Source of the DNA: Euglena gracilis
Lineage: Eukaryota > Euglenida > Euglenophyceae > Euglenales
Reading direction: 5' to 3'
Length of the DNA: 64,000 bases
Assembly (NCBI GenBank): GCA_039621445.1
Contig: CP154956.1
Span: 50,331,302 to 50,395,301 of the forward strand
The notes below the pieces were generated by a model. The model did no database searches and was not told the origin of the DNA. It saw nothing but the letters and a program-made list of their open reading frames with translations. Below, one piece after another: positions 22,400-34,530 of the stretch (position 1 is the stretch's first letter; every line of letters starts with the position of its first letter). Both the position numbers and the translations under genes were made by a program.

Positions 22400-25000
22400 G
22401 TCCATTTCAGCTTTCTTGAGCATTATTTCATTACAGGCCGTATTTTGATCGGCTGCTGTCACCACCCCCCGGGGGGGTTCCTGCCTGGGCAGGCACTCCA
22501 AGGCACTCCCGATCCGACCCCCCCCCCCCGGGGAGGTTGGGCACACAGCCAAAAGTGCCCTATCACAGACCCGGCGCCAAAGGCGCCGGGGAGCCAAAAA
22601 TGGTCTATTTTCAAAGGAAAGTGCCTGGGCACAGGACGAAATCCGGCCCCCCCGGGGGGAGGGGGTAGTGCCTGCCTGGGCAGGCACTCCGGACCCCCTT
22701 GAGGTTTGCCCCCGTCTTCAATCCTGCCCTGGGCCAAGCGCCCGGGGGGCTTAAGAAAAGAGGCAACGTTAAGTGTTTTAATATGACGATGATGTGATTT
22801 TATGACAATTATTCATTTATGGGTTTTCTCAAGTTGCACCCGACCCGACTCGACCCCCCCCCCCCCCGCCCCCAGGGGGGAACGTTTTTTCCTGTCAGTT
22901 CCTCCCAGCTGGGCTGTCGACCCCCTTGTTCGTTGAGTGAGGGCCAGCTCAGCCCAAACCCAAATCTTTTTGGTGCGCAGCACCAATTTTCGTTGGAGGA
23001 AAAGAGGCAACAAGGGTCGGGAAATGGTGCTTTTGAGTTCTTTGAGGGGTCTTATAGAGTTTGGCTGAAACATTGTTCTGGCCGCTTCCAGCCCAGCAGT
23101 TGGTGGACCCCCCCCCCCCGAGGAGTGTCCAGCCAATACCCTTTTTCCAGCTGACCCAGCTGGACCCCCCTGGTCCTGAGAAATCCCCCTTTCAGTTTCT
23201 TTTTCTGATTGTGGGGAATGATCCATTCTCCGTCCAGAATCCAGTTTTACTGCAATGTCTGTCTCCTCTTTGGGGTCAACCAGACTGCTGAAAGTTCTCG
23301 TGCGCATCAACCAAGGCAAATGCGCAACCTCTCACCCTGATTGCCCCTTTGCTCTCCTCACGCCCCCGAAGTCCCCTCGCTGTGGCGACAGGGATGCCCC
23401 CAAAAGGGTGTCTCCGTCGAATGATCCGCTGCACACCGGTGCCACTGTCCAGAAGCCAGCATGGGCACATCGACGAGCCTTGTGTTGTCCGAGCAGGCAT
23501 TCCTTTTGATGGTTGAGTCAGTGACAGTTCATTTGGAGGATGCACCCAGAATTTATCACCAAGCACCTCCAGCGGCATAGCCCAGCAAATCCCAATGGGC
23601 CCCAACAATTCCTCACAAACCTGACAAATCCTGACAATTGCACCAGAATGGCAAGTGTCTGGAGGTGCTTGTTCATCAACAACAAGGTTGCCAACTTCTT
23701 TTTGTAATATTGCTTAGCTGTGCATGCCTGATGGCTTCTCAAGACTGAGAAATGTGAGATTGTCAAACGCAAACCAGTTAACTCACAACAAAATCTGACT
23801 TTTCGAATTCAGGAAAGTTTGGCATGCACAAGTAAAACACGGGGTGTGCTTTTCTCCTTCAATTGGAAAGACGTTGCTGGCTGGGGTGGTCGTTCGGAGG
23901 TTGGGTTGCTGCCGGTTGGGCTGCAATGGCGCACCGCTTGACAAAGCAAGGCCCTGCGGTGCCCTGGCTCTATCGGCACTCTTCCCTGCCCCTCCCCGCC
24001 CAGAGAGTGTGTCCCCAGTGGGGGACTGGCCATGCCCTCTGTGCCATCAGCGCGGAGGTGCAGAGTTTGTGGATCAAGAGGTCGCTGCTTTCTGAGAGGT
24101 GGGTCGTCCGGTCCCTGCCGGGCGTGCTAGGATGCGGATGGGGTGCGGGGGTGTTTTTCCGGGGGTGACCCCACAGAATGGCCTCCCAGAACGTTTGGTC
24201 TGGGGCTGGGTGGGCACCTCATTGTGAAGCGCTGGAAGAGCTTCATCCCCTCACCAGCGTGGCTGTCCTTTATGGGTTGTGGGCATGGATTCTTTGAAGG
24301 TTAGAGGAGGGTAGGGTTAGTGGGTCTGCCAGATCCCCTCCCTCCCTCCCTCCCTCCAGGGGGAGACGTAGAAGTGGGATGGGAGGGAAATACCTGCCTT
24401 GAAAAAGAAAATGTCACACAACCAGGGGAGACGTAGAAGTAGGGAGGCGAGGGAATACCTCATCAGCTTGACATCCACATCCTATGACGGTGCTGCTGAC
24501 TATGACGCTTTTGCCGTCATCAACGCAGCATAATTCAACATTAACTGATCTGACTCCCTCTGCTTCATTTTCTCCAGCGAAAGGACTCTCTCTGCCCATC
24601 TGGCCCAAAGTCCTCCAGGATTTTGGGGGGGCACATTTAGGTCTTTGCAGGGAGCTCTTTTCGTTGGCATTGACCATTTCACATTGCCTATGCACCAGCA
24701 GCGCTGGATCATTTCTGCCCCCCACAATGGTTTGATGCCTGCATCTCACACTCCAAGGATGGTTGCAGTCTGCCACGAGAATTGCTGTACGCTCACGCAC
24801 CCTAAGCCTGGCAAGTGGGCGAAAAGGTGGTTGCCTGTCTGTCAGTCACGACACGGCTGTAGTCAGTCACGGCTGTAGGAATCCCCGCAACCCCATGGGT
24901 GGGTGGGGGAATCGACCCCCCCCCCAAGTGCCATTTTTCTTTATGGTGCAGTGCTCATGACACGGCGTGTCCACGACACGCCCCCCGTGTCAACCGCAAC
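22400..25000. other. Mixed DNA with weak open frames
   Basis: G/C-run pieces continue to about 23180. From 23200 to 24800 the DNA is less repetitive, with modest open frames on both strands (for example 23863-24168 on plus, 23276-23608 and 24414-24800 on minus). Frames overlap on opposite strands and none has a recognisable domain or a phase-compatible neighbour. A (CCCT)n run is at about 24335-24358. This is the largest stretch outside the 58-62 kb locus where real exons might be hidden. Confidence 0.3.
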
Positions 25001-28000
25001 TTTGGCGTGTTTAGGACGGGGAATGTCCACTGAGTTGGAAACCACACCTGCTGGGGTCGTGGATTAGAGTAACCGGTGCTTCATCACGGTGAAGGAGACC
25101 TCCCCCAATTAAAGTGGTGGCGGGCGCTTGGTGGCCGGCGTCGTAAACAAGGTAAGACCCGCCAGGCTCCGGCCACCTCCATGCACACAGACAAGCCGGG
25201 GGCAATAAACAGCGCCAGGCCAAAAGGAAGGATAAAAGGCACCGAACAGACAGCCACCGTGCAGAATGTAAGGGGGGGCCACGAGTCCCAAGGGGCAGGT
25301 ACACGTGGGCGAACACGTGTACAACGGCAATGGCACATGATCACTCCTGATATTCGACCTAGGTGCTTTAGAGCATTTTTTGTCTACATTTCTTAGAATG
25401 GCTTCAGACAGCCAGAACATGTGTTTTCCAGCATGCACGTTGGGAGTATCCATGCCAAGGCTTCGTTACAAAAAATTTACATTGTACATTCAAAAAGTTT
25501 TTTGAGCTCTCTGCACCAGCGACCAGTTGCCAGAAAAAGATCACTACGCAGAATCTTTCATTTACTCACCCACCAATGCATGTGCAGGGGGAGGCAGGGT
25601 TTTTGATCATGAGATTGGTTCGCCCTGGAGCAACCCTTGGGGCCAAACTGATTGACCCAAATTTAAGCAACCCCCAATTTCAGCAACCCCCTTGGGGACC
25701 AGAGGAAAACCCAAATTTCAGCAACCCCTGAAAATGCAGCTTCAGGAAAAATGGACGGAAGTTTCCAATCCAACCAACCATCATCAACAAAACCACCCAG
25801 GTTTACAATTGCTGATCCTTTTTTGGGCTCGAAGGCAAGAGTTTTCCTCGAAAGAATCCCCTCCTCTTTCGTTCATTGGGGAAAAGATATATTTTTTTGG
25901 CCGTTTGGTCCGAATTTGAGAAACTTTTCGGCCTATCCAGTGAAGCACAATTTTCAGCAACCCCCAAATTTGAGCAACCTTTCGACAAATTGGCTGAAAC
26001 CGCCTACATTTTTGGGGGTGGGGGTAAATGCTCTTGGGCACCCAAACTGTCAAAAAAAAGACCTTGCACTTCCCCCCTCCCTTCCACATCTTGATCACGT
26101 TTTTGACTACTGATTGGGACTTAGAAACAAATGGTACCTTTGCGCAGATGCGCAAATGAACCTGCCAATCATGGGGTAAGAGTGAGATGGGCCACCTGAG
26201 AAGTTCGACTTTCGCTATTGCTGGGGAAAAAATGAGCAATACCAGCTCCTCCCCAACTTCACATGTCTGCATCAAACCTCACCATCAAGTCCCATTTATA
26301 TACACCTTGCTTCGGCGAGCAGTCCTGTCTTGTTCGAGGATTGGGATGGCGTTGAACAGGAAAGTGGCCCCCCCTACATCTTACATGCAAACTTGGCCCC
26401 CTTAAAGCTGGCCTTAGGCCTTTTGTGCATAGCCGCCAAAATTCTTAACATGCAAACTTGCCCCCCCCTAAGGTTGGCCCCCTGGCCCCCTGGTAGTGAC
26501 TGACTGGTTTCCCGAAAAAAGTGACTGACTGGTTTTTCGAAGAATGGAGTGACCCCCCGTGGGTCGGCAAAAAAATTGTATGGCCTCCCAGGTGGGGGGT
26601 CCGACCCCCCCACCAGGTTCTCTTGCACAGCCCTGGGGGGCTGGGGGGGGGGACACTTGATCTTGCAGCGTTGGAGGCAGTTGCCCCAATTTTCTGTCCT
26701 GACCGCCTCTGTCACAACTCCCTGCTTGGGATCAGGTCAGTTCCGAGTGTATCCCATCCAACCTGAGCCACCAATAAATTCTTTGTGCAGCTTTGACCAA
26801 ATTGCACTCTGGGGGTCCAGTAAGGGTATTTGGTCCCCTTGAGTTTAACATGGCCCGGGCCAAATTTGGCTGAGTTTTTACTCCCTTGGGAGATGTTCCA
26901 GACAATCTGTGTAAGATGGACAACGGATATAAGGTCAATGCCATCGGTGGTGATGGGGGTTAGAGTCAGGATTAAATTGGCTTAAACTAGACCTTATCAG
27001 TCAGGGCTAATTTGGGTGTTCCCTGACCCTATTCTTAAGATTAACCATAACCGCAACCACACCAATATCACAGAAAACACAAAATTACCCACAAAGCCCT
27101 CATGATATTTCAAGTTGTTTTTGCCCCAGAATTTTTTGTTGTTCCACATGCATCAGAAAAAGTTTTTTTTTCTGACCTGTTCTGACAGCATTTGCTTTTT
27201 TTCTCTGTGTGCAGCAGTATCGCATTTTTTTGCCAAAAGCCTGGGTGACGTTTTCTGATTCAGCATGCGCCACAATTCATCCAAAACTTTGGGTGTTTGT
27301 TTGCACCACATTGTGCTTCTGTGCAGCGCGCTCGCTAAAAAGCTTTTTCTGTTTGTTTTCAAGTGGCACCCTCAGGGTCGAGTTGTTTCAGGCTGCCAAT
27401 TCATCACCCTCTCCCCCCCCCACCTTTGCTTCGTGAACAAACTTTGCTTCAAAGGTCAGCCCCCTGCCCTTCGTCGGGCCTCTTTGGCAGATGGGCCGAA
27501 ACAGACAGCCCCTGACTTGTGAAGGGCGGAGACGTATCCTGAAGGGCCCCTCTGGCTGCAGTCCCCAAGCGCCCACACATTGTGTGGCCTCTGCAGTCTG
27601 GGTCCCAAACTAAGCTCCCCCCCCTGCTTTGGAAGCTGTGCTGGAACAGCATCGCCCTGACTCGAGGCTCTGCAAACCCTCCCTTTGTGGCCCCTTTGCC
27701 CTGAGGAGCACAGCAAATCGCTCATGGGAGAACCACATTGGGATGTTGTGGTTTTTGTGTTCTGCCGTTGTGTTTCAGGGCGTCGCTTAAGCCAGAGGGC
27801 ACCCATCCCCCCAGGAGGCTTTTGAAATTTTGGAAGGTGAAAAAATGCGGGTTTGGGGGGGGGACCTCCAATGTCGGTCCCAAATGGGTGCAAAATACAC
27901 CCAGGAAAAATTTTGGGTCCAAAAACTGGTACCACCTGTGGTGCATAGAGGGTGACAAACAAGACTTTTGGCAGGTTTTGGCAATTCTCACATGCAAGGG

Positions 28001-28686
28001 ACTTGAACGGATTTTGGGCCAAGAGTTTGGATGGGTTGGGAATAAGACCCCTCAACCACCCAACAGGGATCCCCAACCACCCAGGGTGTACCCAGGGTGG
28101 GGGGAAATCCAGGGGGAAAACCTCCAAGCCCCCATCGTTGTTTCAACCTTTTCTTGAAAATGACATAATTTTGGCAGGTCGACCTCGGGGGGAAAAAATC
28201 AATGCTCCCTCCACCCACCACAGCATTTTCACCAACTTTGGGGAAACTTTGGGGATTTTGGCCAGGGATTTTTTTGAATTTTTTTGAAAAATAAACCATT
28301 TTTTTGATGGCAAAACACATTTTTTTTCACCAAAAATATCATTAATTTTAGGTTTAAAAATTGGCAGTTTTTAGGGGGGGGGTGAAAAAATGAAGGTCGA
28401 AAAAATGGCCCCAAAATTTTTGGCACAGTCAAATTTCACTGACATTTTTTTTGGAATTTTTTTGGATTTTCAATAGCATTTTTTCCTTCAAAAACCTCTC
28501 AAAATCAAAAATTTTACAGCCACCAGCGCCCAGACCCCAGGGCAGAACGGGAATCGGCCAAACAGCCAGGGTGGTGGGTGGGGGGGAGTCGACCCCCCCC
28601 ACCACCTCTTCCCATTGTTTTGGGGAGTGCATATTTGGTGACCCATTCTGTATTCTTCTGATAAAATCTGACTCTGGGGATCGCAA
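25001..28686. other. Spacer DNA, no supported gene
   Basis: A plus-strand frame at 25076-25396 is rich in basic residues but unrecognised. TTTCAGCAACCCC-like units recur at 25650-25735 and 25952-25980. The dispersed TTGGCCCCC repeat lies at 26370-26490, and GACTGACTGGTTT motifs at 26497-26535. An unpaired hAT-like left end CAGGGCGTCGCTTAAG is at about 27776. No gene is supported. Confidence 0.35.
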
Positions 28687-28997
28687 TACCTACCCCCCCC
28701 CCCCCCAGGAAACTGTCATGCCCGAGAACCTGTCAGGGTCCCGCCCGGGAAACTGTCAGGGTCCCCGGCACCGGCCAACCTGTCAGTATAGGAAGTTGTC
28801 AGGGTCCCCGGTACCGGCCAACCTGCCAGGGTCGTTTTTCATTGATTTTCTCTTGAAATGCCCTACCCAGGAAACTGTCAGGGTCCCGCCCGGGAAACTG
28901 TCAGGGTCCCTGGTACCGGCCAACCTGTGATGATAGGAAGTTGTCAGGGTCCCCGGTACTGGCCAACCTGTCAGGTGACCCAGGGGGGGGGTAGGTA
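28687..28997. mobile_element. Z element, TA-bounded, TACCTACCCC ends
   Basis: Ends TACCTACCCCCCCC and GGGGGGGGTAGGTA are inverted and bounded by TA. Inside, two direct blocks of GGAAACTGTCAGGGTCCC and CCGGCCAACCTGTCA units (about 28708-28830 and 28868-28978) flank a short different middle. This unit-middle-unit layout matches the W, V and X3 elements. It has no coding capacity. Confidence 0.75.
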
Positions 28998-30184
28998 ACT
29001 CATTCGGCATTTTCTCTGATCCCACTGCAACAAGGGCTATTTTTTTCTGTTGCTCTGGCAATGGAAACTCAGAAATGTTATTTTGTCAACCACTTTGGCT
29101 TCTGGCCAGATTGTCTCAAACGGAATGTTCGCTTTGGATTAGCCCAACCTGGTCAGAGACTGGGTTGCCCAGAAAATTTTGAAATTTGGGTGAGTGGGTG
29201 GATGCCCCCCCCCCCCCCCACGGGGGGTTGTGGGTGGGTGGGTTTTCCAAAGAAAAAGTGGGTGGTTGGATTTTGGGTGCCCACCTCAGATTCCTTAAGT
29301 GAATCATGATGCAGACATGACTAAACGCTGTCCCCTAAGGGTCGACTAGCTGAGATATTGTCCAATATTTTCCCCTGCTTGCAGAAAAGTGGTCATGCCC
29401 TCACGCTGGATAGCCCTCCGCTTGGGTTATGTGGCTACACGATGCCCCCGTGTTGCAACAAGGGCGGCTACTCAGTGTCTGTACACATATGGCAGAAATT
29501 TCGAGTCCCAATCCACTGGTCTTCCTTTTGGGGCTTCCATTCAAGTGATTGGCCTTGTGATCTACCACCACCTCCACCCCAGGGTTTGATATAAGGTATA
29601 GAGGGTTTTTTTGTACTGGTGTGCCACGCTGGAATACCTCCCCACCCCAGGCGTTTGGCCCCCCTCCTCCTAACATGCAAACTTGGCCCCCCTGAGGTTG
29701 GCCCCCAGCCTTACCTTCAATCCTGGCCTGCGCCAAGCCCCGTGGCGGGAGAACTATTTGTCATGTGCCGTGTGTACAACTTTGAAAGTATGCGCTGCAA
29801 TTACTGTGTCATTCCCGTCGAATTCAATTTTGCACAGATAATTTATTTGGTGCTGTACCTTGGCGCAAAGTTGTCCGCTGCATATTTATGAGAGAGAGCA
29901 TTTTATCCCAAAATTTGATTCCTGTGAGCCACAGGGCATCCACCCTCTTTTGCATTTTTCCCAGCTGGGGGAGGTTTCTTCAGCGCCGACGCTGAAGAAA
30001 TTCTTCCTTGCACGGTATTGTGGTGAGAAGGGGAGGTCCAAGTCCTCCAATGCAGCCCTGCTCCGCCCCTCGGAGTACTGAATTAAAAGTTGAGACCAGA
30101 GAAATACCAAGGCAAATTGCCAAGAGTTTCGGTATCTGGTCGAAATCATCATCGCTGGTTTTTTGGGTGAGTTCATTTCTTTTT
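28998..30184. other. Spacer with one weak exon candidate
   Basis: The stretch includes a CCCACC-rich repeat family (about 29195-29290, also near 45640-45770 and 54570-54780) and the TTGGCCCCC repeat (29650-29745). A good acceptor-like tract (TTTTCCCCTGCTTGCAG, ending about 29386) is followed by roughly 55 open codons on the plus strand containing a CGYTMPPCC peptide. No donor or partner exon is clear, so I do not call it a gene. Confidence 0.35.
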
Positions 30185-30411
30185 TACCCGCTCCCCCCCT
30201 TGTCATACGACCACCCCCCTGGTCACAGGTTGCAGGTCATGGGGGTGTTATGACCCCCCCCCCCCCGGTCACAGGTTGCAGGTTGCGAAAATTTTAACAC
30301 CACCTTACCTACGACCGCCCTTTCATTTACGACCACCCCCGGTCACAGGTTGCAGGTCATGGGGGTGTTACGACCACCCCCCTCTGGTCACAGGTTGCAG
30401 GAACCCGGTCG

Positions 30412-30980
30412 TACCTCCCCCCCCTTGTCGTTGACACGGCGTGTTGTTGACACCCCCGTGTCAACGACACTTTCCTGGAACATTTTTTTTTCTTTTGCGT
30501 TGGCCACAGTTTCTGACAAATTTCAGCCAGGACATTTCAAAAATGTGTCAAATCTTCTTTCCAGCCATGGCTTCGAATGTTTTCCCCTATGAATTTGGGG
30601 ATTTGGTTCAATATGAGAGGTCCAATGGTGTGCTTGTGGAAGGAAATTGCCAAGTTGGGGGGGTTTCGGGGTCATTTTGGGGGGTCGGATTTTCACCAAC
30701 AATTCCGGATCTTATAATACCCCCCCCCCCACTTATAAACCCCCCCTTCGGCTGACCAACCAAACCGGATCCATTAAACCCCGGGGGGTTTAGAAGTGGG
30801 GGGGTTTATTCGCACCGGCCACAGTGTGGCGGACATGCATTCACGGGGTCATTCATTGTTGCTGGCGGTCGATTTTTTATGGTACAGTGTCGTTGACACG
30901 GCGTGTCGTTGACACACCCCCCGTGTCAACGACACTTTCCTGGAACATTGGCGTGCCAACGACAAGGGGAGGGGGAGGTA
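30412..30980. mobile_element. W element nested in X1 at a TA
   Basis: The element runs from TACCTCCCCCCCCTTGTCGTTGACACG to CGTGCCAACGACAAGGGGAGGGGGAGGTA, with TA on both sides. A unit with GTCGTTGACACGGCGTGT and GTGTCAACGACACTTTCCTGGAACA occurs near both ends in the same orientation (30412-30482 and 30886-30980). The middle matches W2 (39473-39841, opposite strand) but carries about 200 extra bases (30651-30853), which look like a later Y insertion. W and W2 share a short similar frame in the middle (NVFP-EFGDLVQ-ERSNG, about 30570-30650 here). Confidence 0.88.
30651..30853. mobile_element. Y1 element inserted in W
   Basis: This block is present in W but absent from W2 and accounts for the length difference (569 against 369 bases). 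It holds an inverted pair ACTTATAAACCCCCC / GGGGGGTTTAGAAGT around CGGCTGACCAACCAAACCGGATCCA. A similar block is at about 56688-56818. The exact ends and target duplication are unclear. Confidence 0.6.
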
Positions 30981-31144
30981 CGACAAGGGGGGGGGGGTAA
31001 AAATCTGATAATCCATCCTCGTGGATTTGGGTGTGACTGTTGGGTTTCAGGTTTTGCTGGGTGAAGTCCGGCAACTGGCTGGCCCCCTGGGGTGTCCCAG
31101 CGAGAACCCCCGACATTTTCTCCTCTGCCTCTGGGCAAAGGTCT

Positions 31145-31287
31145 TACCCCCCCCATTGTCGCACGACCGGGTTCCTGCAACCTGTGACCGGGAGGGGGGG
31201 GGTCGTAACACCCCCATAACCTGCAACCTGTGACCGGGGGGTGGTCGTAAATGAGGGGTGGTCGTACGACAAGGGGGGAGGGTGGTA
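31145..31287. mobile_element. X2 element, opposite orientation, empty W site
   Basis: It is bounded by TA: TACCCCCCCCATTGTCGCACGACC on the left and GGTCGTACGACAAGGGGGGAGGGTGGTA on the right. The reverse complement aligns with X1, including two GGTCACAGGTTGCAGG units and the GCAGGAACCCGGTCG sequence next to which W is inserted in X1. It therefore acts as an empty-site reference. Confidence 0.85.
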
Positions 31288-32577
31288 TGCCGTGAATGTG
31301 GGTGTTGCATTTGGGGCGATGGAGGCCTCCCCCATCTGTGAGCCCCGGCGGCTTGCAACGCTGTTGTTGCCAGAATGGCTGATGGGCTTTCCACCTGACC
31401 TCTGATTCAGGGCTTGAAGGAATGGATTCCGATGACTGTTCTGAATGTTTTGACGATGTTCTGGCTGTTTGGGGTTTTGTTGTTGTTTTTTGCACAATTC
31501 CCCCAAAATGATTTTTGCCCCCTGCAAAGTTTGTTGACCCCCACAATGTAATTTGGGCAATACCCAAACCATAAACCATTGATGGATCAATTTTCCAAAA
31601 TGCCAATTTGTCAAAATGCAGTTTGTTGCCTATTTTACCACATCAAAATAATTTTCATGGGACAGCAACGAACGTTGCACACTGCGGATGACTTCACCGC
31701 CTCCTGGTTTTTCCAGAGAGACGCATCATTTTCCACAGAGGGGCCAAAGTTTTTTGGATGTTTTGAGCTGGCAGCCTTGAACCACTGCTCCCTTCCAGCT
31801 TCCCCCTTGGTCCCAATAAGTGATGTGGGGGGAGTTGACCCCTTTTGCCCCGAAGAAATTGGCCCGTGTGCAAAAAAAATTGAGGTACAGGGAGGGATGG
31901 TTTGAAAATGGCTCCTGCCTGCCACTTTCTGCGATCCGAGGTCATGCCCACACCACGGACCGACCGTGCCACTGCTGACTGCCTGAGTTTCCCCTGGATG
32001 TTACCCCCCCTCCGCCTGCTGTTTTTTTTTGACTCTGTTGTGGAAAATTCTGCCCAATATTGGCCAGGCAGTTTTGGCCAAACTGCCCTCCCCCAAGGAT
32101 CAAACACCAAAACAAGACACAACACAAACCCCGAGCTTGAGCTGGAGGATCAATTGGGGGGGTATCCTTGACCCGGTGTTCACCTTCACTTGCCCCTCTC
32201 CCTTCTCCTTCCATATAATCTTGCCCTGCCCCCCCCCTTTGGTCTTCGGGATTTTGGTCTGTCAAGGACGGGGGGGGGATCCGAGGCTGTAATCTGAGGC
32301 TCCACCGAACTTCCACTAGGTCCAGTTTTGTCAGTTATTTGCACCTTTTTTTGGACGCAGGTGGCAACATTAGCAGCAAGAGCAGGCTGCCAGGCACAGT
32401 TTTCAGGGTGGATGCTCTGTGGTAAAGAAAAATGTATTTGTGAAGTTATAAGAAATTAAAGTCAACACTTGATTCTTTTAAAAAGCAAATATTAAATATG
32501 GCAGATGACATTTATCATAAGGGGAGTTAATTATTAATTATACACCCCAAAATGAAATCTTTCACACAAAGGACATT
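31288..32577. other. Spacer DNA, no supported gene
   Basis: Less repetitive DNA from about 31300 to 32200 with overlapping open frames on both strands, none recognised. AT-rich from 32400. Confidence 0.4.
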
Positions 32578-32738
32578 ATGGGGTTGTGCGAAGGTTGGAC
32601 TTTTCTGTTTCAACGGCGCATGTGCATTTGCAATTGTGCAATATTTTTCACTCTTCTCCTCGTTGTGGCGTCCTTGAGGGCATTTCCTGGCAGTGGTCTG
32701 GGGCGGACGCTGTCGTTTCCCACATCGACATCCCCGTA
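32578..32738 (+). CDS. Possible membrane-anchor exon at gap edge
   Basis: A plus-strand frame starting at ATG 32578 encodes about 53 residues before the assembly gap. It has a hydrophobic segment IFFTLLLVVASL (about residues 23-34) after basic residues, as in a signal anchor. The sequence CCCCGTA directly precedes the Ns, so a donor cannot be judged. A membrane anchor would suit the secretory-type protein of the duplicated locus downstream, but this link is inference. The minus strand is also open. Confidence 0.2.
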
Positions 32739-32751
32739 NNNNNNNNNNNNN
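32739..32751. other. Assembly gap (13 N)
   Basis: Thirteen unspecified bases. The right edge of the gap is also the left edge of the S1 duplication shared with 56207, so the junction may be a misjoin or an unresolved repeat. Confidence 0.99.
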
Positions 32752-33290
32752 GTGTTTGTGGAAAATTGTGCAAGTGGTTGATTTGTGCAAATGCTCAAAT
32801 GTCTGTTTGGTCGGTTTGAGCACCTGTGCACACCAACCACTTGTGTAGCAACGTACCATTCAGATGGTGCGGCATTGCTGCAGTTTGAAGGTCCTTAAGT
32901 GCGAGATATTTTGTAAAATTTAAACACAACTGAAGGAGCTGTCTCTGGGCCTGTCTCTGTCTCTGTCTCTGTCTCTGAGTTTGAGCAGCGGCAGTTGAGC
33001 CTGTGAAAAACCATTTTTGACCCCTCAAACATCAAAAAAAAACCTGGGTTCCCAGGTTTTATCCTGAAAAACTGAGATTAAAAGTGCCCTTCATCCCCCA
33101 GTATTCTTGGTCCAAAATGAGGCAGAGTTTATTGGTGGAAAATGGATGATCAGCTGACCTGAAAATCGCTGTGTTCATGTGAACCCCCCCCAACTGAAAA
33201 AAAAAACCCAAACCCACTCTGCTTTTTGGCAATTTTTTGAGACCGATTATCATCAAAAATGCCCAATGGCTTGGGGTCAGAGACGTCATG
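32752..33290 (+). repeat. S1 segmental duplication, copy 1
   Basis: Begins TGTTTGTGGAAAATTGTGCAAG and is recognisably similar, base by base with small indels, to 56207-56705 in the same orientation. A short (CTGTCT)n run near 32947-32978 is specific to this copy. Non-coding in appearance. Confidence 0.9.
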
Positions 33291-33400
33291 AAGGGCAATG
33301 ATAGCGTCGCCGCCCTGTGTTCCCCGCTCGCTGTGCTGTGTTTGTGGAGAACGGGCCCTTCCCGCCAACCCTCACGCACCCTGCTGCCCCCCCTTCGCGG

Positions 33401-33536
33401 GGCAACGTCACGGTGCGGTACTTCGTGGACAACTTCCTCGGCGACGCGCGGTCCGCCAACTCCCTGACGTGGCACTCCCTCATCCGCGGCGCCACCCACG
33501 AGTGGGACCTGCTGGTCGCCGGCATGGGCAACAGGG
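33401..33536 (+). pseudogene. Decayed duplicate of SGNH-like exon B
   Basis: The frame GNVTVRYFVDNFLGDARSAN..WDLLVAGMGN matches exon B at 61502-61661 on the opposite strand. Here the start of the exon is lost: the acceptor AG and the first residues (GWIEFAV) are missing through a deletion of roughly 30 bases. The conserved tryptophan in GMGNW is arginine. Surrounding DNA at 33285-33735 matches 61330-61785 in inverted orientation, so an intron-containing block was duplicated and not a processed transcript. It appears non-functional. Confidence 0.75.
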
Positions 33537-33736
33537 TGGGCCAGCGGGGCACATGTTTCATCCAGATGGCTAGGCTGGCTGGACTTTCCCGTCCCTGCTT
33601 TGCCGGCTTTGGAACGGTGGGGGGGGGGGGCAGAAGTGGTCATATTTCTGGACCCCTTCCACGTACACGCCAAGCCCCAATTTAACCTTCCATTCCCCTT
33701 CGGGTCCACTACCAAATAGGGTTAAACCAGGTTTTG

Positions 33737-34530
33737 AATAGTGCTGAGCTCTTAATAAGCGCGCACCCACCCCTTCATTGACCCCTCCATATAAACCGGC
33801 CCACTCCATGGAGCTCTTTTGACTGAAATGGAAGGGTTTTTCGCCCGAAACGGGGTGCTGGCGGGTCGAAAAACGCTCATTTTTTTGGCTCAAAAACAGT
33901 CTTTCCGGGTCCGGCAGGCCAAAAAACATCGTTTCGGGCAAAAAAATTTGATTTTTTTTACTTTTTTGACCCGAAAACGGCTGACCCGAAAACGGTCGAA
34001 AGTTGGACAGTGGAAAAAGTGTACCAAATGGCCTAAATTGGCCGAAAAACGGCTGTATCTCGGGCTAGGCGGTGAGTTGTGAAACCACCCCTAGCCCGTT
34101 GGGAAACCAAAACACCAGTAGATAGAGCGTTCCAAGGGCTTCAATTTAGGTCTCTGGACATTTCCTTTGATTTGGCTTCATTTTGGAGATATTTTGAAAA
34201 CATCGATTTTTGGGCCCGAAATGGCAGAGTCCAAAGGGGGGGAGGGGGCTTATCCGGGGGGGGGCAGGCCGATCCTACCCAGTTTAGACCCCTTCGCGCG
34301 TGAATAACTCGGGCCTGGCGGGGAGTTGGGGGTCAAACCCAGGTGATTCGGAAACTAGAAATCCAGTCGCTCGCGACTGAAGAAAAAAAAATTCAGGAAC
34401 CGGGCCGGGATCATGGTGATAATCCGCGGTTTTCACGGTCTACCCAGGGGGGGGGAGAGGGGGGGTTGGACCCCCCCTTTTCCCTGATGGTAAGCTTCGC
34501 TCTTACTCTAAAGAGATAAGAGCTCAGCGA
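33737..34530. other. Spacer, no supported gene
   Basis: A/T-rich with repeated GAAAACGG/CGAAAACG-like words near 33830-34010 and G runs near 34230-34265 and 34448-34470. Nothing recognised as a gene. Confidence 0.4.

Larger units (their letters stand above)
30185..30999. mobile_element. X1 element, TA-bounded, interrupted by W
   Basis: It starts TACCCGCTCCCCCCCTTGTC and ends CGACAAGGGGGGGGGGGTA. The body repeats GGTCACAGGTTGCAGG units separated by C/G runs. At 30412 it is interrupted by the W element; removing W restores CCCGGTCG-TA-CGACAAGGGG. The uninterrupted relative X2 (31145-31287, opposite strand) has CCCGGTCGTGCGACAATGGGG at that point. X1 without W is about 250 bases. Confidence 0.88.

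Noticed and set aside
23400-23480. Minus-strand peptide CWLLDSGTGVQR resembling a retrotransposon aspartic protease start
   Set aside because: The motif is short, no gag, reverse transcriptase or integrase segment lies nearby, and the opposite strand is also open. Not enough for a retroelement call.
28700-28990. Possible CRISPR-like direct repeats
   Set aside because: Unit lengths and spacing are irregular, there are no unique spacers of constant size, and the block is enclosed by inverted TA-bounded ends, which explains it as the Z element.
30190-31290. One single 1.1-kb fold-back element
   Set aside because: The apparent large inverted repeat is explained by two separate, oppositely oriented X elements (X1 and X2) plus W, each with its own TA-bounded ends.
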